NCBI RefSeq assembly: GCF_019207025.1
Contig: NZ_JAEEGC010000041.1
Location: 1-64,000 of the forward strand
From: Clostridium thailandense
Lineage (GTDB): Bacteria; Bacillota; Clostridia; Clostridiales; Clostridiaceae
Length of the DNA: 64,000 bases
Direction of reading: 5' to 3'
Part shown: one piece after another, positions 36,955 to 45,992 of the stretch
How positions within the stretch are numbered: position 1 is the stretch's first letter
Layout: each line of letters opens with the position of its first letter
Notes under the pieces: generated by a model
The model's database searches: none
Told to the model about the DNA's origin: nothing
Seen by the model: the letters and a program-made list of their open reading frames with translations, nothing else
Position numbers and translations under genes: made by a program

Positions 36955-37737
36955 GTGAATTTAGAAGATAGACCTATTGGTTTTTTTGACTCAGGTGTAG
37001 GAGGAATTAGCGTATTAAAGGAGGCTATAAGAGTTTTACCAGGAGAAAACTTTACCTATTTTGGAGATTCTAAAAATGCTCCATATGGTACAAGAAGTGT
37101 AGATGAAGTTAAGTTCTTAACTTTTAATGCGGTTGATTTTTTAATGAAGAAAGGTATTAAAGCATTAGTTATTGCCTGCAATACAGCAACTAGTGCTGCT
37201 ATAATAGATTTAAGGGATAAATACAGTGCAATTATGCCAGTTATAGGTATAGAGCCAGCTTTAAAGCCTGCAGTGGAATATAATAGAAGCGGAAAGATAA
37301 TTATAATGGCCACTCCTATGACCTTAGCTGAAGCGAAGTTTAATAATCTCATGGAAAATTATAAAGACAAAGCAGAGATAGTACCATTACCTTGTCCAGG
37401 ATTAGTAGAACTAATAGAAGATGGGGTAATCTATGGTGAGACAATAGACAGATATTTGGAAGATAAGATAAATTTCTTTAAAGAGCAGGGGATAGCGGCT
37501 ATAGTATTAGGATGCACACACTATCCTTTTATAAAGAAGTCTTTATCCAGAATTTTGGAAAACAAAGTTCCAATTATTGATGGAAGTAAGGGAACAGTGC
37601 GGCAGCTAAAAAGACAGTTAATAGAATATAATATCATTAGTAAAAGAAAAGAATGCGGAAAAGTAGAAATAAACAATTCCTTAATTAATAATGAAATTAT
37701 AAGTTTAAGTTACAAGCTATTAAACCCCAATGAATAG
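36955..37737 (+). CDS. murI: Glutamate racemase
   Basis: Makes D-glutamate for peptidoglycan. The 260-aa protein has the paired catalytic cysteines Cys75 (ACNTATSAA) and Cys187 (LGCTHYPF), and the FDSGVGG motif with Asp12. GTG start preceded by GAGGTGG. It is the first of several genes on the plus strand and is followed by cyclophilin. Confidence 0.94.
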   Translation: MNLEDRPIGFFDSGVGGISVLKEAIRVLPGENFTYFGDSKNAPYGTRSVDEVKFLTFNAVDFLMKKGIKALVIACNTATSAAIIDLRDKYSAIMPVIGIEPALKPAVEYNRSGKIIIMATPMTLAEAKFNNLMENYKDKAEIVPLPCPGLVELIEDGVIYGETIDRYLEDKINFFKEQGIAAIVLGCTHYPFIKKSLSRILENKVPIIDGSKGTVRQLKRQLIEYNIISKRKECGKVEINNSLINNEIISLSYKLLNPNE

Positions 37738-37798
37738 ACAAGGGCAGTAATATTCTATGTGGAATTATTGTTTATAAAATAGTAAATAATAAAAGTTA

Positions 37799-37807
37799 TG
37801 ATATAAT
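37799..37807 (+). promoter_or_regulatory. Extended -10 element before the cyclophilin gene
   Basis: TGATATAAT at 37799-37807 (TG-n-TATAAT) lies 43 bp before the start codon; the -35 region is poor. Confidence 0.45.
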
Positions 37808-37849
37808 TTCATATATATAATTATTTATTTTGAAGGGAGAAGAATACAT

Positions 37850-38365
37850 ATGAATCCTATAGTAACAATTAAGATGAATGATGGCGGAGTAATGAAGGTA
37901 GAATTATATCCTGAAACTGCTCCAAATACAGTTAATAATTTTATAAGCTTGGTGAAAAAGGGTTTCTATAATGGATTAACATTTCACAGAATAATTCCTG
38001 GTTTTATGATTCAGGGTGGATGCCCACAGGGAACCGGAACAGGTGGACCAGGATATTCAATAAAAGGTGAATTTAGTCACAATGGTTTTAAAAATGATTT
38101 GAAGCACACAAAAGGCGTTTTATCCATGGCAAGAGCTATGAACCCTAATTCAGCAGGAAGTCAGTTTTTTGTAATGGTAGAAGATGCACCTCATTTAGAT
38201 GGACAATATGCATCCTTTGGGAAACTCATAGAGGGTCAGGATATAGCAGAAAAAATAGTAAATAATGAAAGAGACTTTAGAGATAGACCTTATGAAGAAC
38301 AAGTTATGGAAGAAGTTACAGTTGATACATTTGAACAGGAGTATCCAGAACCTGAAAAATTATAA
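37850..38365 (+). CDS. Cyclophilin-type peptidyl-prolyl cis-trans isomerase
   Basis: A 171-aa cytosolic cyclophilin. The fold signatures FHRIIPGFMIQGGCPQGTGTGGPGYSIKGEF and SMARAMNPNSAGSQFFV (each read as separate blocks) contain the active-site Arg, Phe and Gln. No signal peptide, so it assists folding in the cytoplasm. AGGGAG precedes the ATG. The following DUF3783 gene starts 21 bp later. Confidence 0.93.
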   Translation: MNPIVTIKMNDGGVMKVELYPETAPNTVNNFISLVKKGFYNGLTFHRIIPGFMIQGGCPQGTGTGGPGYSIKGEFSHNGFKNDLKHTKGVLSMARAMNPNSAGSQFFVMVEDAPHLDGQYASFGKLIEGQDIAEKIVNNERDFRDRPYEEQVMEEVTVDTFEQEYPEPEKL

Positions 38366-38386
38366 TGGAATGAGGAAGGGAGTGCA

Positions 38387-38767
38387 ATGCTATTGGAAAA
38401 CAACAAAACCATATTGATTTTTGGATTTGATGCAGAAGAAAAGCAAACTATGCATGACCTAGTTAAGAAAAATCACTTTCCTAATTATAAGGTTGTTGAG
38501 GAAGCTATGGGAAAGATGAAAATAAAAGATATATTAGAAGGACTAAGGCTAAACGTATATAATTGTAGTCTTCCCAAAGAAAAAGTTATATTATTTAATA
38601 ACCTCAATGATGAAGAATTAGATACAGCGATAAAGAACATAAGAAATAGTTTGATAAGTAAACCAATCTTAGCAGTTATCACAGAAACATCTGTAAATTG
38701 GACTTTTGAAAGCTTATTAGAGCATTTAGTAGAAGAAAGAGAATGGTTTAAGAAGCACGGAAAATAA
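38387..38767 (+). CDS. DUF3783 protein
   Basis: A 126-aa protein resembling DUF3783, with the pattern TILIFGFDAEEKQTMHDLVK, VILFNNLNDEELDTAIKNIR and ILAVITETSVNWTFESLLEHLVEER. It is a small alpha/beta protein found mainly in clostridia, with no known function. It sits in a run between cyclophilin and an XRE-type regulator with short gaps, so co-transcription is likely. Confidence 0.75.
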   Translation: MLLENNKTILIFGFDAEEKQTMHDLVKKNHFPNYKVVEEAMGKMKIKDILEGLRLNVYNCSLPKEKVILFNNLNDEELDTAIKNIRNSLISKPILAVITETSVNWTFESLLEHLVEEREWFKKHGK

Positions 38768-38782
38768 AAGTGGGGGAAGAAA

Positions 38783-39451
38783 ATGAGCAGAATTGGAGAA
38801 AAAGTAAAAAGCATAAGAAATAGTATTGGCATGACTCAAAAGCAACTAGCAAAAAAATTAGGTGTAGCTGAAAGTTTTGTTAATGAAATAGAGATGGGAA
38901 AAAAAGTTATAAATCAAAATTTAATTGATAGGCTCTCAAAAGTACTAGGAAAAGATATAAATGACATTACAATGGCATTTGAGGAACAAGTATATAAAGA
39001 AGAAAAAAGTGAAAAGCTTTCAGTTAAAAAGAACAAGGAAGATGTAAAAGAGGTATGGAATGAGGCATTTAGTTCTGTATTAAAAAATGTTCCTATCTAT
39101 AAATATGATATGGGAAGACCAGTAGCATCAAAACAACTTCCTTTAATAAATAATAGAGTTGAAGGTTATGCTCAGGATAAAGTAATATACTTGGAAATTG
39201 AAGATGATGATATGGTAGGCTTTAGAATGGTAAAAGGTGATCTAGCGTTTGGTCATATTACACACGAAATAGAGAACAATGCTGTATGTCTTATAGAATA
39301 CAATAATAAAAGATCAATAAGGCAAATAAAAAAATTAGATAATAGTAAATTGTTGCTATTGAGTAATAGAGGTAGTTTAATGACTGAAACAGTGGGTATA
39401 AAAGATATTAAAGTTATAGCTAGACTAGACAGACTTGAAATAAAACTATAG
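38783..39451 (+). CDS. XRE-family regulator with inactive S24-like domain
   Basis: A 222-aa protein. The N-terminal XRE helix-turn-helix (residues 5-60: SIRNSIGMTQKQLAKKLGV, INQNLIDRLSKVLG) is followed by a charged linker and a C-terminal beta-rich domain that resembles S24/LexA/CI domains (GYAQDKVIYLEIEDDDMVGFR, VKGDLAFGH, NNAVCLIEY). The serine nucleophile expected in the GDSM position is Asp143, and the lysine partner is not evident, so self-cleavage is unlikely. Possible role: sensing or oligomerisation. It is the last gene before a very strong terminator. Targets are unknown. Confidence 0.8.
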   Translation: MSRIGEKVKSIRNSIGMTQKQLAKKLGVAESFVNEIEMGKKVINQNLIDRLSKVLGKDINDITMAFEEQVYKEEKSEKLSVKKNKEDVKEVWNEAFSSVLKNVPIYKYDMGRPVASKQLPLINNRVEGYAQDKVIYLEIEDDDMVGFRMVKGDLAFGHITHEIENNAVCLIEYNNKRSIRQIKKLDNSKLLLLSNRGSLMTETVGIKDIKVIARLDRLEIKL

Positions 39452-39513
39452 AATAACCTAATAAAAAGTTCCTGTTACCTTATTATGTAACAGGAACTTT
39501 TATTAGGTTATTT
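39452..39513 (+). terminator. Very strong terminator after the XRE-type gene
   Basis: Arms of about 25 bp (39452-39478 and 39487-39513; core GTTCCTGTTAC/GTAACAGGAAC) with one unpaired A and an 8-nt loop. Both ends are A/T-rich, so it may work on either strand. Confidence 0.9.
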
Positions 39514-39523
39514 GATATTATCT

Positions 39524-39552
39524 TTGTAAAAATAATACTATTGTTGTATAAT
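39524..39552 (+). promoter_or_regulatory. Promoter of the H-NOX chemoreceptor gene
   Basis: TTGTAA (39524-39529), 17-bp spacer, TATAAT (39547-39552), about 70 bp before the start codon. Confidence 0.6.
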
Positions 39553-39622
39553 TTATCTTAATGAATTAACTTTTACAAGTGACGTGTTTTGGAACAGTTT
39601 ATAAGTGCTTAGGAGGTAAAAT

Positions 39623-41422
39623 ATGAAAGGTACAGTAGTAGCCACTTGGATGAAAACTTGCAGAAAGCTATATGATAACGAAACTATAGATAATGCTATG
39701 AACTCGGTAGGTTGGGGAGCTGGAAAAATATTTTCACCAGCAGAAAACATAGAAGATACAGAAGTCAAAAAAATTATTGGATTAATAGCAAAAGAAAATA
39801 ATGTTGATATAAAAAAATTATGGCATGAAATAGGGGTAGATAACATAAGTGCATTTTACAATGACTTCCCAGTGTTTTTCGAACATGAGAATCTGTATTC
39901 TTTCCTAAAATCTCTTTTTGATATACATGTAGTAATGACTAAGAAATTTCCGGGGGCAAAGCCGCCGTTAGTAGGTATAACTCCTGTATCTAGTAGGGTA
40001 GCCATTTTTGAATATAAATCTAAAAGAGGGATGTTTGATTATCTCGAAGGATTAATTGAAGGTGCTGCTAAGTTTTTCAATGAAAAGCTGCAGGTAGAGG
40101 AAATAGAGAGAACAAATGAGGCGGTAAAGTTTAAATTTACTTTTGAAAAAGATATATATTATAAAAAGGTATTTAAACTTAATAAAATTTTATCTTTTGG
40201 TTTTTTAAGGGATATGGCAGCAAAAGTAAGTATATTTACTTTTATATTTTCTTTGGTAGTAGCACTTCCTGTTATTGGATTCAATAGTGTAGCTAAGTCT
40301 ATAGCAGTTTCTTTAGCTTCAACAATAGCTGCATATATATCAACAGCGGTTCTCATGAGACCTAAATCCATTATAATGGACAACCTAAACAGAATTAATA
40401 ATAGTAATTTTGTTGAAGATGGAGATATAGAAACGGGAGACTTTTTTGAAGACATTTATAAGTTATTAAAGACACATAAAAAAAATATTACAGCGGATTT
40501 TGTAGGTTTTAAAGGTGTTACAGATGAGATGAACACTTTTGTAAACAATATAAATACCATATCTGATGCCATGAGTTATACTTCTGAGGAGATATCTGGA
40601 GTAGTTGAACAAGTAGCTAATTGTGCAGTAGACCAGGCTCAAAACACTGAACAAGCAGCATCAGTTTTAAATGATAACATACAAAATCTAAAGGGAATAG
40701 TTAACAGCGAAAATAGTAATAAAATTGAATTGGAAAAGGCTTTAGAAAAAATAAATAATAGCTACGAGAATGTAAATAATACAAGCCAAAATATATTAGA
40801 TACTTTAGATAAGTTCCAAGATGTTAAAGATAAGGGAGTTGAACTTCAAGGAAAGGCAAAAGATATAACACATATTGTTTCAATAGTATCAGGAATTTCA
40901 GAACAGACTAACTTACTAGCATTAAATGCATCTATTGAGGCTGCACGTGCAGGAGAACAAGGAAAAGGATTTGCTGTTGTAGCAGAAGAAGTGCGAAAAC
41001 TTGCAGAACAATCTCAAGATGCAGTAGAAGAGATAAATTCAAATCTAATTAAATTTGTTGAGGAGATAAGAGGACTAGTAGAGAAAATAGACTCTCAATA
41101 TTATACTCTTCAAGGAGAAACTAAGAGTCTAGAAAGTGTTAGAGATATAAGCTATGAGGCGACTAAATCAGTGCAAGTAGTGGCATCTTCTATGATACAG
41201 ACAATAAATGAATTGAGTAAAGAAGCAGATTCTATTTCAAGTATTTACGATAACGTAGAATCTCTTGCGGCTATAGCTGAGGAAAATTCGGCATCGTCTC
41301 AGGAGGTAAGTGCAAGTGTTGCTAACTATACAAATGAAATCAAAAAGCTTATAAATAACATTCATGATTTCAAGAATATAGCAGAAACTTTTAAGACAGG
41401 ATTAAGCAAGTATAAAATCTAA
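39623..41422 (+). CDS. H-NOX (heme NO/O2-binding) methyl-accepting chemotaxis protein
   Basis: A 599-aa receptor. Residues 1-180 form a heme-binding H-NOX domain with proximal His102 (FDIHVVMTK), the heme-propionate YxSxR motif at Tyr131-Ser133-Arg135, distal Trp9 and Tyr140. Two membrane helices lie at about 208-250, and a methyl-accepting signalling domain with the hairpin tip [19 protein letters not shown] follows (about 300-599). No HAMP domain was recognised. It should sense NO and/or O2 and pass the signal to CheW/CheA. C. botulinum SONO and T. tengcongensis Tar4 have this architecture. AGGAGG precedes the ATG; single-gene transcript. Confidence 0.93.
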   Translation: MKGTVVATWMKTCRKLYDNETIDNAMNSVGWGAGKIFSPAENIEDTEVKKIIGLIAKENNVDIKKLWHEIGVDNISAFYNDFPVFFEHENLYSFLKSLFDIHVVMTKKFPGAKPPLVGITPVSSRVAIFEYKSKRGMFDYLEGLIEGAAKFFNEKLQVEEIERTNEAVKFKFTFEKDIYYKKVFKLNKILSFGFLRDMAAKVSIFTFIFSLVVALPVIGFNSVAKSIAVSLASTIAAYISTAVLMRPKSIIMDNLNRINNSNFVEDGDIETGDFFEDIYKLLKTHKKNITADFVGFKGVTDEMNTFVNNINTISDAMSYTSEEISGVVEQVANCAVDQAQNTEQAASVLNDNIQNLKGIVNSENSNKIELEKALEKINNSYENVNNTSQNILDTLDKFQDVKDKGVELQGKAKDITHIVSIVSGISEQTNLLALNASIEAARAGEQGKGFAVVAEEVRKLAEQSQDAVEEINSNLIKFVEEIRGLVEKIDSQYYTLQGETKSLESVRDISYEATKSVQVVASSMIQTINELSKEADSISSIYDNVESLAAIAEENSASSQEVSASVANYTNEIKKLINNIHDFKNIAETFKTGLSKYKI

Positions 41423-41428
41423 GCATTT

Positions 41429-41470
41429 ATAAAGGGGATGTTGCATTTTAAAATGCAACATCCCCTTTAT
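41429..41470. terminator. Bidirectional terminator, 42-bp perfect palindrome
   Basis: Two 21-nt perfect arms (core AAAGGGGATGTTGCATTTT and its complement, centre between 41449 and 41450) lie between the convergent H-NOX receptor and radical SAM genes. The palindrome contains the stop codon of the minus-strand gene (41467-41469). Confidence 0.9.
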
Positions 41471-42366
41471 ATACCTCTTAAATCAAAATCTGGAACGAAA
41501 TTCTCAGATGAAGTGCCAACTTCCTGTATAAAGGCATTCTTTATTTCTAAGGATAAACAATAATCTACTAAGCTGTCATAATGTTTAGGATTGAGGGACT
41601 TATTTATTTCAGGGAACTTTTTAGCGTTGTACATAGGGGTATATTGATTCATTATACTTATATAAATAGAATCTCTGTAGGTTTTATATATATAATCTAT
41701 AATTTTTTTTGAATCAAATAGAAGACCTGGCAGCATAAGATGACGTATGATTATCCCTTTTTGTATTAATCCATTTTCATCAAACTTGGATTCTCCAACT
41801 TGAAGAAACATTTCTTTTATGGCGGTTGAAGCTTTTTCAAAATAATCTGGTGCATTTGAATATTTGATTGAATATTTATTACTAAAGTATTTTAGATCTG
41901 GTAAGTATACATCAATATAGCCACTTAGAATTTTTATTGTCTCAGGATTCTCATAACCATTAGTGTTAAATAAAATTGGTATATTAAGACCTTGCGATTT
42001 AGCTATATCTAATGCCTCGATTATTTGAGGCACATAATGCGTTGGAGTAACTAGATTTATGTTATGAGCTCCACGTTGTTGCTGCTCTAGAAAAATTTCA
42101 CTTAGCCTTTTAATGGATATTTCTTGCCCAAAGCCTGTTGAGCTTATCTTGTAGTTTTGACAAAATACACATTTTAAATTGCAATTTGAAAAAAATATTG
42201 TTCCAGATCCATTGATTCCGGATATACAGGGTTCTTCCCAATCATGAAGAGATACTCTTGCAATTTTAACAGTTTTGCCTGAATTGCAAAAACCAAGTTC
42301 ACCATTCAATCTATTTACACCACAGTTTCGTCCGCATAATCTACAGTTTTTAAGTAAGTCTAACAT
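41467..42366 (-). CDS. Radical SAM protein, PflX/activating-enzyme-like
   Basis: About 299 aa. The radical SAM cluster motif is Cys62-x3-Cys66-x2-Cys69 (SNCNLKCVFCQNY). An N-terminal cysteine set (Cys8, 11, 15, 27: CRLCGRNCG...GFCNSG) is typical of the PflX-like group. Later blocks are NLVTPTHYVPQI and IIIRHLMLPG. These proteins resemble glycyl-radical activases, but no partner enzyme is nearby, so the substrate is unknown. The ATG at 42366, 6 bp after GAGGTG, is preferred over a GTG inside the ribosome site. Confidence 0.85.
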   Translation of the reverse strand: MLDLLKNCRLCGRNCGVNRLNGELGFCNSGKTVKIARVSLHDWEEPCISGINGSGTIFFSNCNLKCVFCQNYKISSTGFGQEISIKRLSEIFLEQQQRGAHNINLVTPTHYVPQIIEALDIAKSQGLNIPILFNTNGYENPETIKILSGYIDVYLPDLKYFSNKYSIKYSNAPDYFEKASTAIKEMFLQVGESKFDENGLIQKGIIIRHLMLPGLLFDSKKIIDYIYKTYRDSIYISIMNQYTPMYNAKKFPEINKSLNPKHYDSLVDYCLSLEIKNAFIQEVGTSSENFVPDFDLRGI

Positions 42367-42439
42367 TAGTAACACCTCAATTTCAATTAAAAGCTCATTC
42401 TAAAATAATTATACAATTATAAATAAATATCTGTACAGT

Positions 42440-43492
42440 TTATATTTTTTTAAAAAAATAAAAAAATAAGCACTGAATTATAAATATAAATCCTACAAGC
42501 GCAAAAGCCGGATACAAAACAGAGATAAGATTTACAAAACCAATTTGTGATATAGGAATTGCAATAAGCATAATTAATAAAATAACAAGCTTATAAGAAA
42601 TATTAAAAGCTTCTTCTAGATTTTTTCCTACACTGTATACATTAGAAACCTCTGTAGAAAACATCTCAAGCCATATTATTGATAATAGAAGCATCTGTAT
42701 AGCGTTACCAAACCTATTAGCTATATATAATAATGGAATCTCATATTTAAATATATAAGGTACATTTAAAATCAATAGCAGATTTATAATAAGAGAAAGA
42801 ATAGTCAAACCCAAAGCACCTAAACATATACCACATATAAGAACTTTTTTACTTTTGATTTCATTACTTAAAGGTGCAATAACACCACTACAACATAATA
42901 TGTTAAAACCACCATAAATAAGAGCGGAAAAAAGCCAATTAGATTTGTAGAATGGTATTGTCCTTAGTTGAGGTACATTTATGTCCTTATAAAAATTAAG
43001 ATATAGAATAAATATAGTTATGATAACAATAATAAGAGATGGAACAATAAAGGAGTTTATTTCTATAAGTCCTTTAGTATCTCTAAAAAGTATTATTAAT
43101 GATGCTAAACACATTATAATTATACCAAACCATTTAGACACCCCAAAATACTGATGAATTAGTGATCCGCTGCCAGCTAGTATTATTGCAGCACCACTTA
43201 TTAAAAAAATAGTTGTTAAAAAGTTAGTTATACTACCTAAAAATCCAGGACTAACTAGTTTAATAAGTCCGTCATATGAAGAAAGCTTGTACTTTGAACT
43301 TATATCTGCGATTATTGAACCCATGACTATGTAAATAAAAAAACAGATAAATATACCTAGAAAACTTTTATATCCATAAGCTGTAAAAAACTGAGTTATC
43401 TCCTGACCAGAAGCAAGACCAGCTCCGACTATTGTACCAATGAAAACGGCACCTACTTGAAAAATTAAAAACAACTTTTCTTTCAAACTCAT
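42440..43492 (-). CDS. YkvI-family polytopic membrane protein
   Basis: About 350 aa with ten or so hydrophobic segments. GAVFIGTIVGAGLASGQEITQFF near the N-terminus is the unwound-helix signature of APC-superfamily transporters and is characteristic of the YkvI group. Substrate unknown. The start is ambiguous: ATG 43492 lies right after GGGAGG, while TTG 43486 has better spacing. Confidence 0.8.
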   Translation of the reverse strand: MSLKEKLFLIFQVGAVFIGTIVGAGLASGQEITQFFTAYGYKSFLGIFICFFIYIVMGSIIADISSKYKLSSYDGLIKLVSPGFLGSITNFLTTIFLISGAAIILAGSGSLIHQYFGVSKWFGIIIMCLASLIILFRDTKGLIEINSFIVPSLIIVIITIFILYLNFYKDINVPQLRTIPFYKSNWLFSALIYGGFNILCCSGVIAPLSNEIKSKKVLICGICLGALGLTILSLIINLLLILNVPYIFKYEIPLLYIANRFGNAIQMLLLSIIWLEMFSTEVSNVYSVGKNLEEAFNISYKLVILLIMLIAIPISQIGFVNLISVLYPAFALVGFIFIIQCLFFYFFKKI

Positions 43493-43618
43493 CCCTCCCA
43501 TTTTTAAAGCACATAATAAAGTAATTTATATAAATAAGGTGTACTTATATAAATATATATGAACAACACCAAAATAATGATTTATAAATTAAATTTTTAT
43601 TTTAAGGGAAAACTAGAA

Positions 43619-43698
43619 CAAAATCAGAGAATCAAAATCTCTGATTTTGATATGGTCGCTTACTCATTGAGTACTCCTTTGAGAAATTGAAAAGGAGT
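43619..43698. other. Three consecutive stem-loops in a divergent intergenic region
   Basis: A 12-bp hairpin CAAAATCAGAGA/TCTCTGATTTTG (43619-43630/43638-43649), a short TACTCA-T-TGAGTA (43661-43673), and ACTCCTTT/AAAGGAGT (43673-43680/43691-43698). They lie between the YkvI-like gene (-) and the lipoprotein gene (+). None has a proper U-tract. They could be a structured leader of the lipoprotein mRNA or operators. Confidence 0.5.
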
Positions 43699-43733
43699 TT
43701 CCATGAAATTTTATATAAACGGAGGTAAGTAAA

Positions 43734-44858
43734 GTGAAGAAAATGAACAGAAGGAGGGCAATAGTTTTAATATTAGCAATTTCATTATCATTTGTTCAGT
43801 TTATATCAGTTGGATGCAGTTCCAAGAAAAAAGAAGAGAGTCAAAGCACTACTGAGGGCTTTGACATGAAAGCTGCTTCCAATGTAGCAGATACTTATAT
43901 GAAATATTTAATGAAAGAAGATACTGAAAATAGTAAAAAGTTTTATTCAAAAGAGTTATCTAAAGGTGCAGCTAACGAAGAGAATAGAAATTTGAAAATT
44001 TTGGGGTATGATTTATCTGAAACTAATGAGATAGGAAAATCAGGGCTTTTTAAAATAAATGTATCTAGGGCAGATAAAAGTAAGCCTTTTGCTTCATTAG
44101 ATGAATACTCCTTAAAGATAAAAAAAGAAGGTTCTGATTATAAAATAAGTGAAACTAATAATGTGGTACAGAAAGAAGCTTTTATACAGAATAATCAAAT
44201 AAGAATTAGAAACAAAAATAATGTAAATACAAACTTGGTAGTAGATTTTGGAGGTATACCGAACTATGCATTTTCAAAAGATGATAAAACTAATGTAGAT
44301 AAAATTACAGTTCCTAAAAACCATTATGGGATTATGACATTTGCTTATACTGGGGATAGTTTGGCAATATCTACTTTTGATAAGGATGCTTATATTGCAA
44401 TTATAAAATTAGATGAAGCTATGTCAGTACAGGGATCTGGTCAAGGTGGAGAAGGTGGAGATTCAGAAGGCGGAGATAAGCAAAAAGGTGGGGGCGGCGC
44501 TGGAGGTGGCGGTCAAGAAAAACCTATAGGTAAAGAAATTACAAGTTTGGATTTATTAAAAGACACAACAGTAGAATTTTTAACTTTTTCTCCAACAGAA
44601 AAATTTATAACAGTACAATACACAAAGCCTAATGTGGGACACTGCATACGAGTTTATCAATCAGATGGAGGAGATTTAATACCTTACAAGTTTGAGGAGA
44701 AATTTCCCATAGATAAAGTTAATATTTTATTTTCATCTTATGATAAAGAAACCATAAATTTTGATATTGTACCTAAAAAGGCAAATGATAAATCAGCGGG
44801 AGACGTTATAGGCAAATGGCAGATAAATCTTAGAGATTTTAAAGCTAAGAAAATGTGA
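43734..44858 (+). CDS. Lipoprotein with glycine-rich linker, function unknown
   Basis: A 374-aa protein. The signal peptide ends in FISVGC (Cys28), marking a lipoprotein. Residues about 40-230 and 265-374 look like two beta-rich globular parts, joined by a Gly/Ser/Gln-rich low-complexity linker (about 234-260) that is more GC-rich than its surroundings. No family was recognised. GTG start with GGAGG 8 bp upstream; an ATG three codons later is less well placed. The radical SAM gene starts 36 bp downstream, so they may be co-transcribed. Confidence 0.75.
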   Translation: MKKMNRRRAIVLILAISLSFVQFISVGCSSKKKEESQSTTEGFDMKAASNVADTYMKYLMKEDTENSKKFYSKELSKGAANEENRNLKILGYDLSETNEIGKSGLFKINVSRADKSKPFASLDEYSLKIKKEGSDYKISETNNVVQKEAFIQNNQIRIRNKNNVNTNLVVDFGGIPNYAFSKDDKTNVDKITVPKNHYGIMTFAYTGDSLAISTFDKDAYIAIIKLDEAMSVQGSGQGGEGGDSEGGDKQKGGGGAGGGGQEKPIGKEITSLDLLKDTTVEFLTFSPTEKFITVQYTKPNVGHCIRVYQSDGGDLIPYKFEEKFPIDKVNILFSSYDKETINFDIVPKKANDKSAGDVIGKWQINLRDFKAKKM

Positions 44859-44894
44859 TATAATTTAGATAAAAACTATTTATGGAGAATAACG

Positions 44895-45812
44895 ATGAAG
44901 TGGGGAGACAAAAGATACTACAGTTTGAATTACTTTTTAAGACAAAAATTTGGATGTAAGGTTTTCAAAATTTCACTTGATGCTGGTTTTTCATGCCCTA
45001 ATAGAGATGGAACCTTAAGTAAAGGTGGATGTATATTTTGCAGTGAAAGAGGATCAGGAGATTTTGCAGGTGATAGATCATTTTCTATAAAACATCAGTT
45101 TGAAGATATAAAGATGATAATGAGAAAAAAGTGGAAAAATGGTAAGTATATAGCTTATTTTCAGGCATACACAAATACTTATGCCCCAATAGAGGTTCTT
45201 AGAGAGAAATATGAAGAAGCAATTAATCAGGAAGATGTCGTGGCATTAGCTATTGCTACAAGGCCGGATTGTTTGGAGGATGATGTACTTAAGCTTCTAG
45301 AAGAGTTAAGTAAAAGAGTTTATATTTGGATTGAACTTGGAATTCAAACATCTAATGAATATACGGCTAAAAGGATAAATAGAGGATATAGGTTGGAAAC
45401 TTTTGAAAAGGCAGTAAAAAATCTTAGAAATAGAAATATTGATGTTGTTGCACATATGATTTTTGGATTACCAGGAGAAACGCAAGAAGACATGTTAAGC
45501 ACAGTAAGCTATTTAAGTCAAAAAGATATACAAGGAATTAAATTTCATTTATTGCATTTAATGAAAAATACAAATCTTGTAAGGTTATATGAAGAGGGGG
45601 AATTAAAATTTTTAAGTCAAGAAGAGTATATAGATATAATATGCAGATCAATAGCTATTACATCTCCTAACATAGTAATACACAGACTTACAGGAGATTC
45701 GCCTCGAGATTTGCTTATTGGGCCTCAATGGAGCCTAAAAAAGTGGGAAATATTAAATAGTATTGATATGGAATTAGAAAAAAGAGGTATATACCAAGGC
45801 ATAAACTATTGA
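44895..45812 (+). CDS. TIGR01212-type radical SAM protein (YtqA-like)
   Basis: A 305-aa member of the Elp3-like radical SAM group. The cluster cysteines are Cys34, Cys46 and Cys49 (FSCPNRDG...GGCIFC). ALAIATRPDCL, IWIELGIQT, HMIFGLPGETQEDM and KFHLLHLMKNT are typical family blocks. A tRNA- or other RNA-modifying role is suspected for the family, but none is established that I know of. Confidence 0.87.
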   Translation: MKWGDKRYYSLNYFLRQKFGCKVFKISLDAGFSCPNRDGTLSKGGCIFCSERGSGDFAGDRSFSIKHQFEDIKMIMRKKWKNGKYIAYFQAYTNTYAPIEVLREKYEEAINQEDVVALAIATRPDCLEDDVLKLLEELSKRVYIWIELGIQTSNEYTAKRINRGYRLETFEKAVKNLRNRNIDVVAHMIFGLPGETQEDMLSTVSYLSQKDIQGIKFHLLHLMKNTNLVRLYEEGELKFLSQEEYIDIICRSIAITSPNIVIHRLTGDSPRDLLIGPQWSLKKWEILNSIDMELEKRGIYQGINY

Positions 45813-45836
45813 TAAACTCGTGCCTCAAGACGGATC

Positions 45837-45869
45837 AACTTATCAATTATCATTGATAAGTTCCTCTTT
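45837..45869 (+). terminator. Terminator after the YtqA-like gene
   Basis: A 10-bp stem AACTTATCAA/TTGATAAGTT (45837-45846/45853-45862) followed by CCTCTTT. Confidence 0.6.
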
Positions 45870-45992
45870 AAAAATGCAAATATATTCCTGAGTATAGGTT
45901 AAGTGTCTGGTGTGTTTATCTATATAGATTGTTTATATGTAGTTACCACAATATTAAATTCATTAGAAAAGAACTAGAAGGGAGACAGGGGG

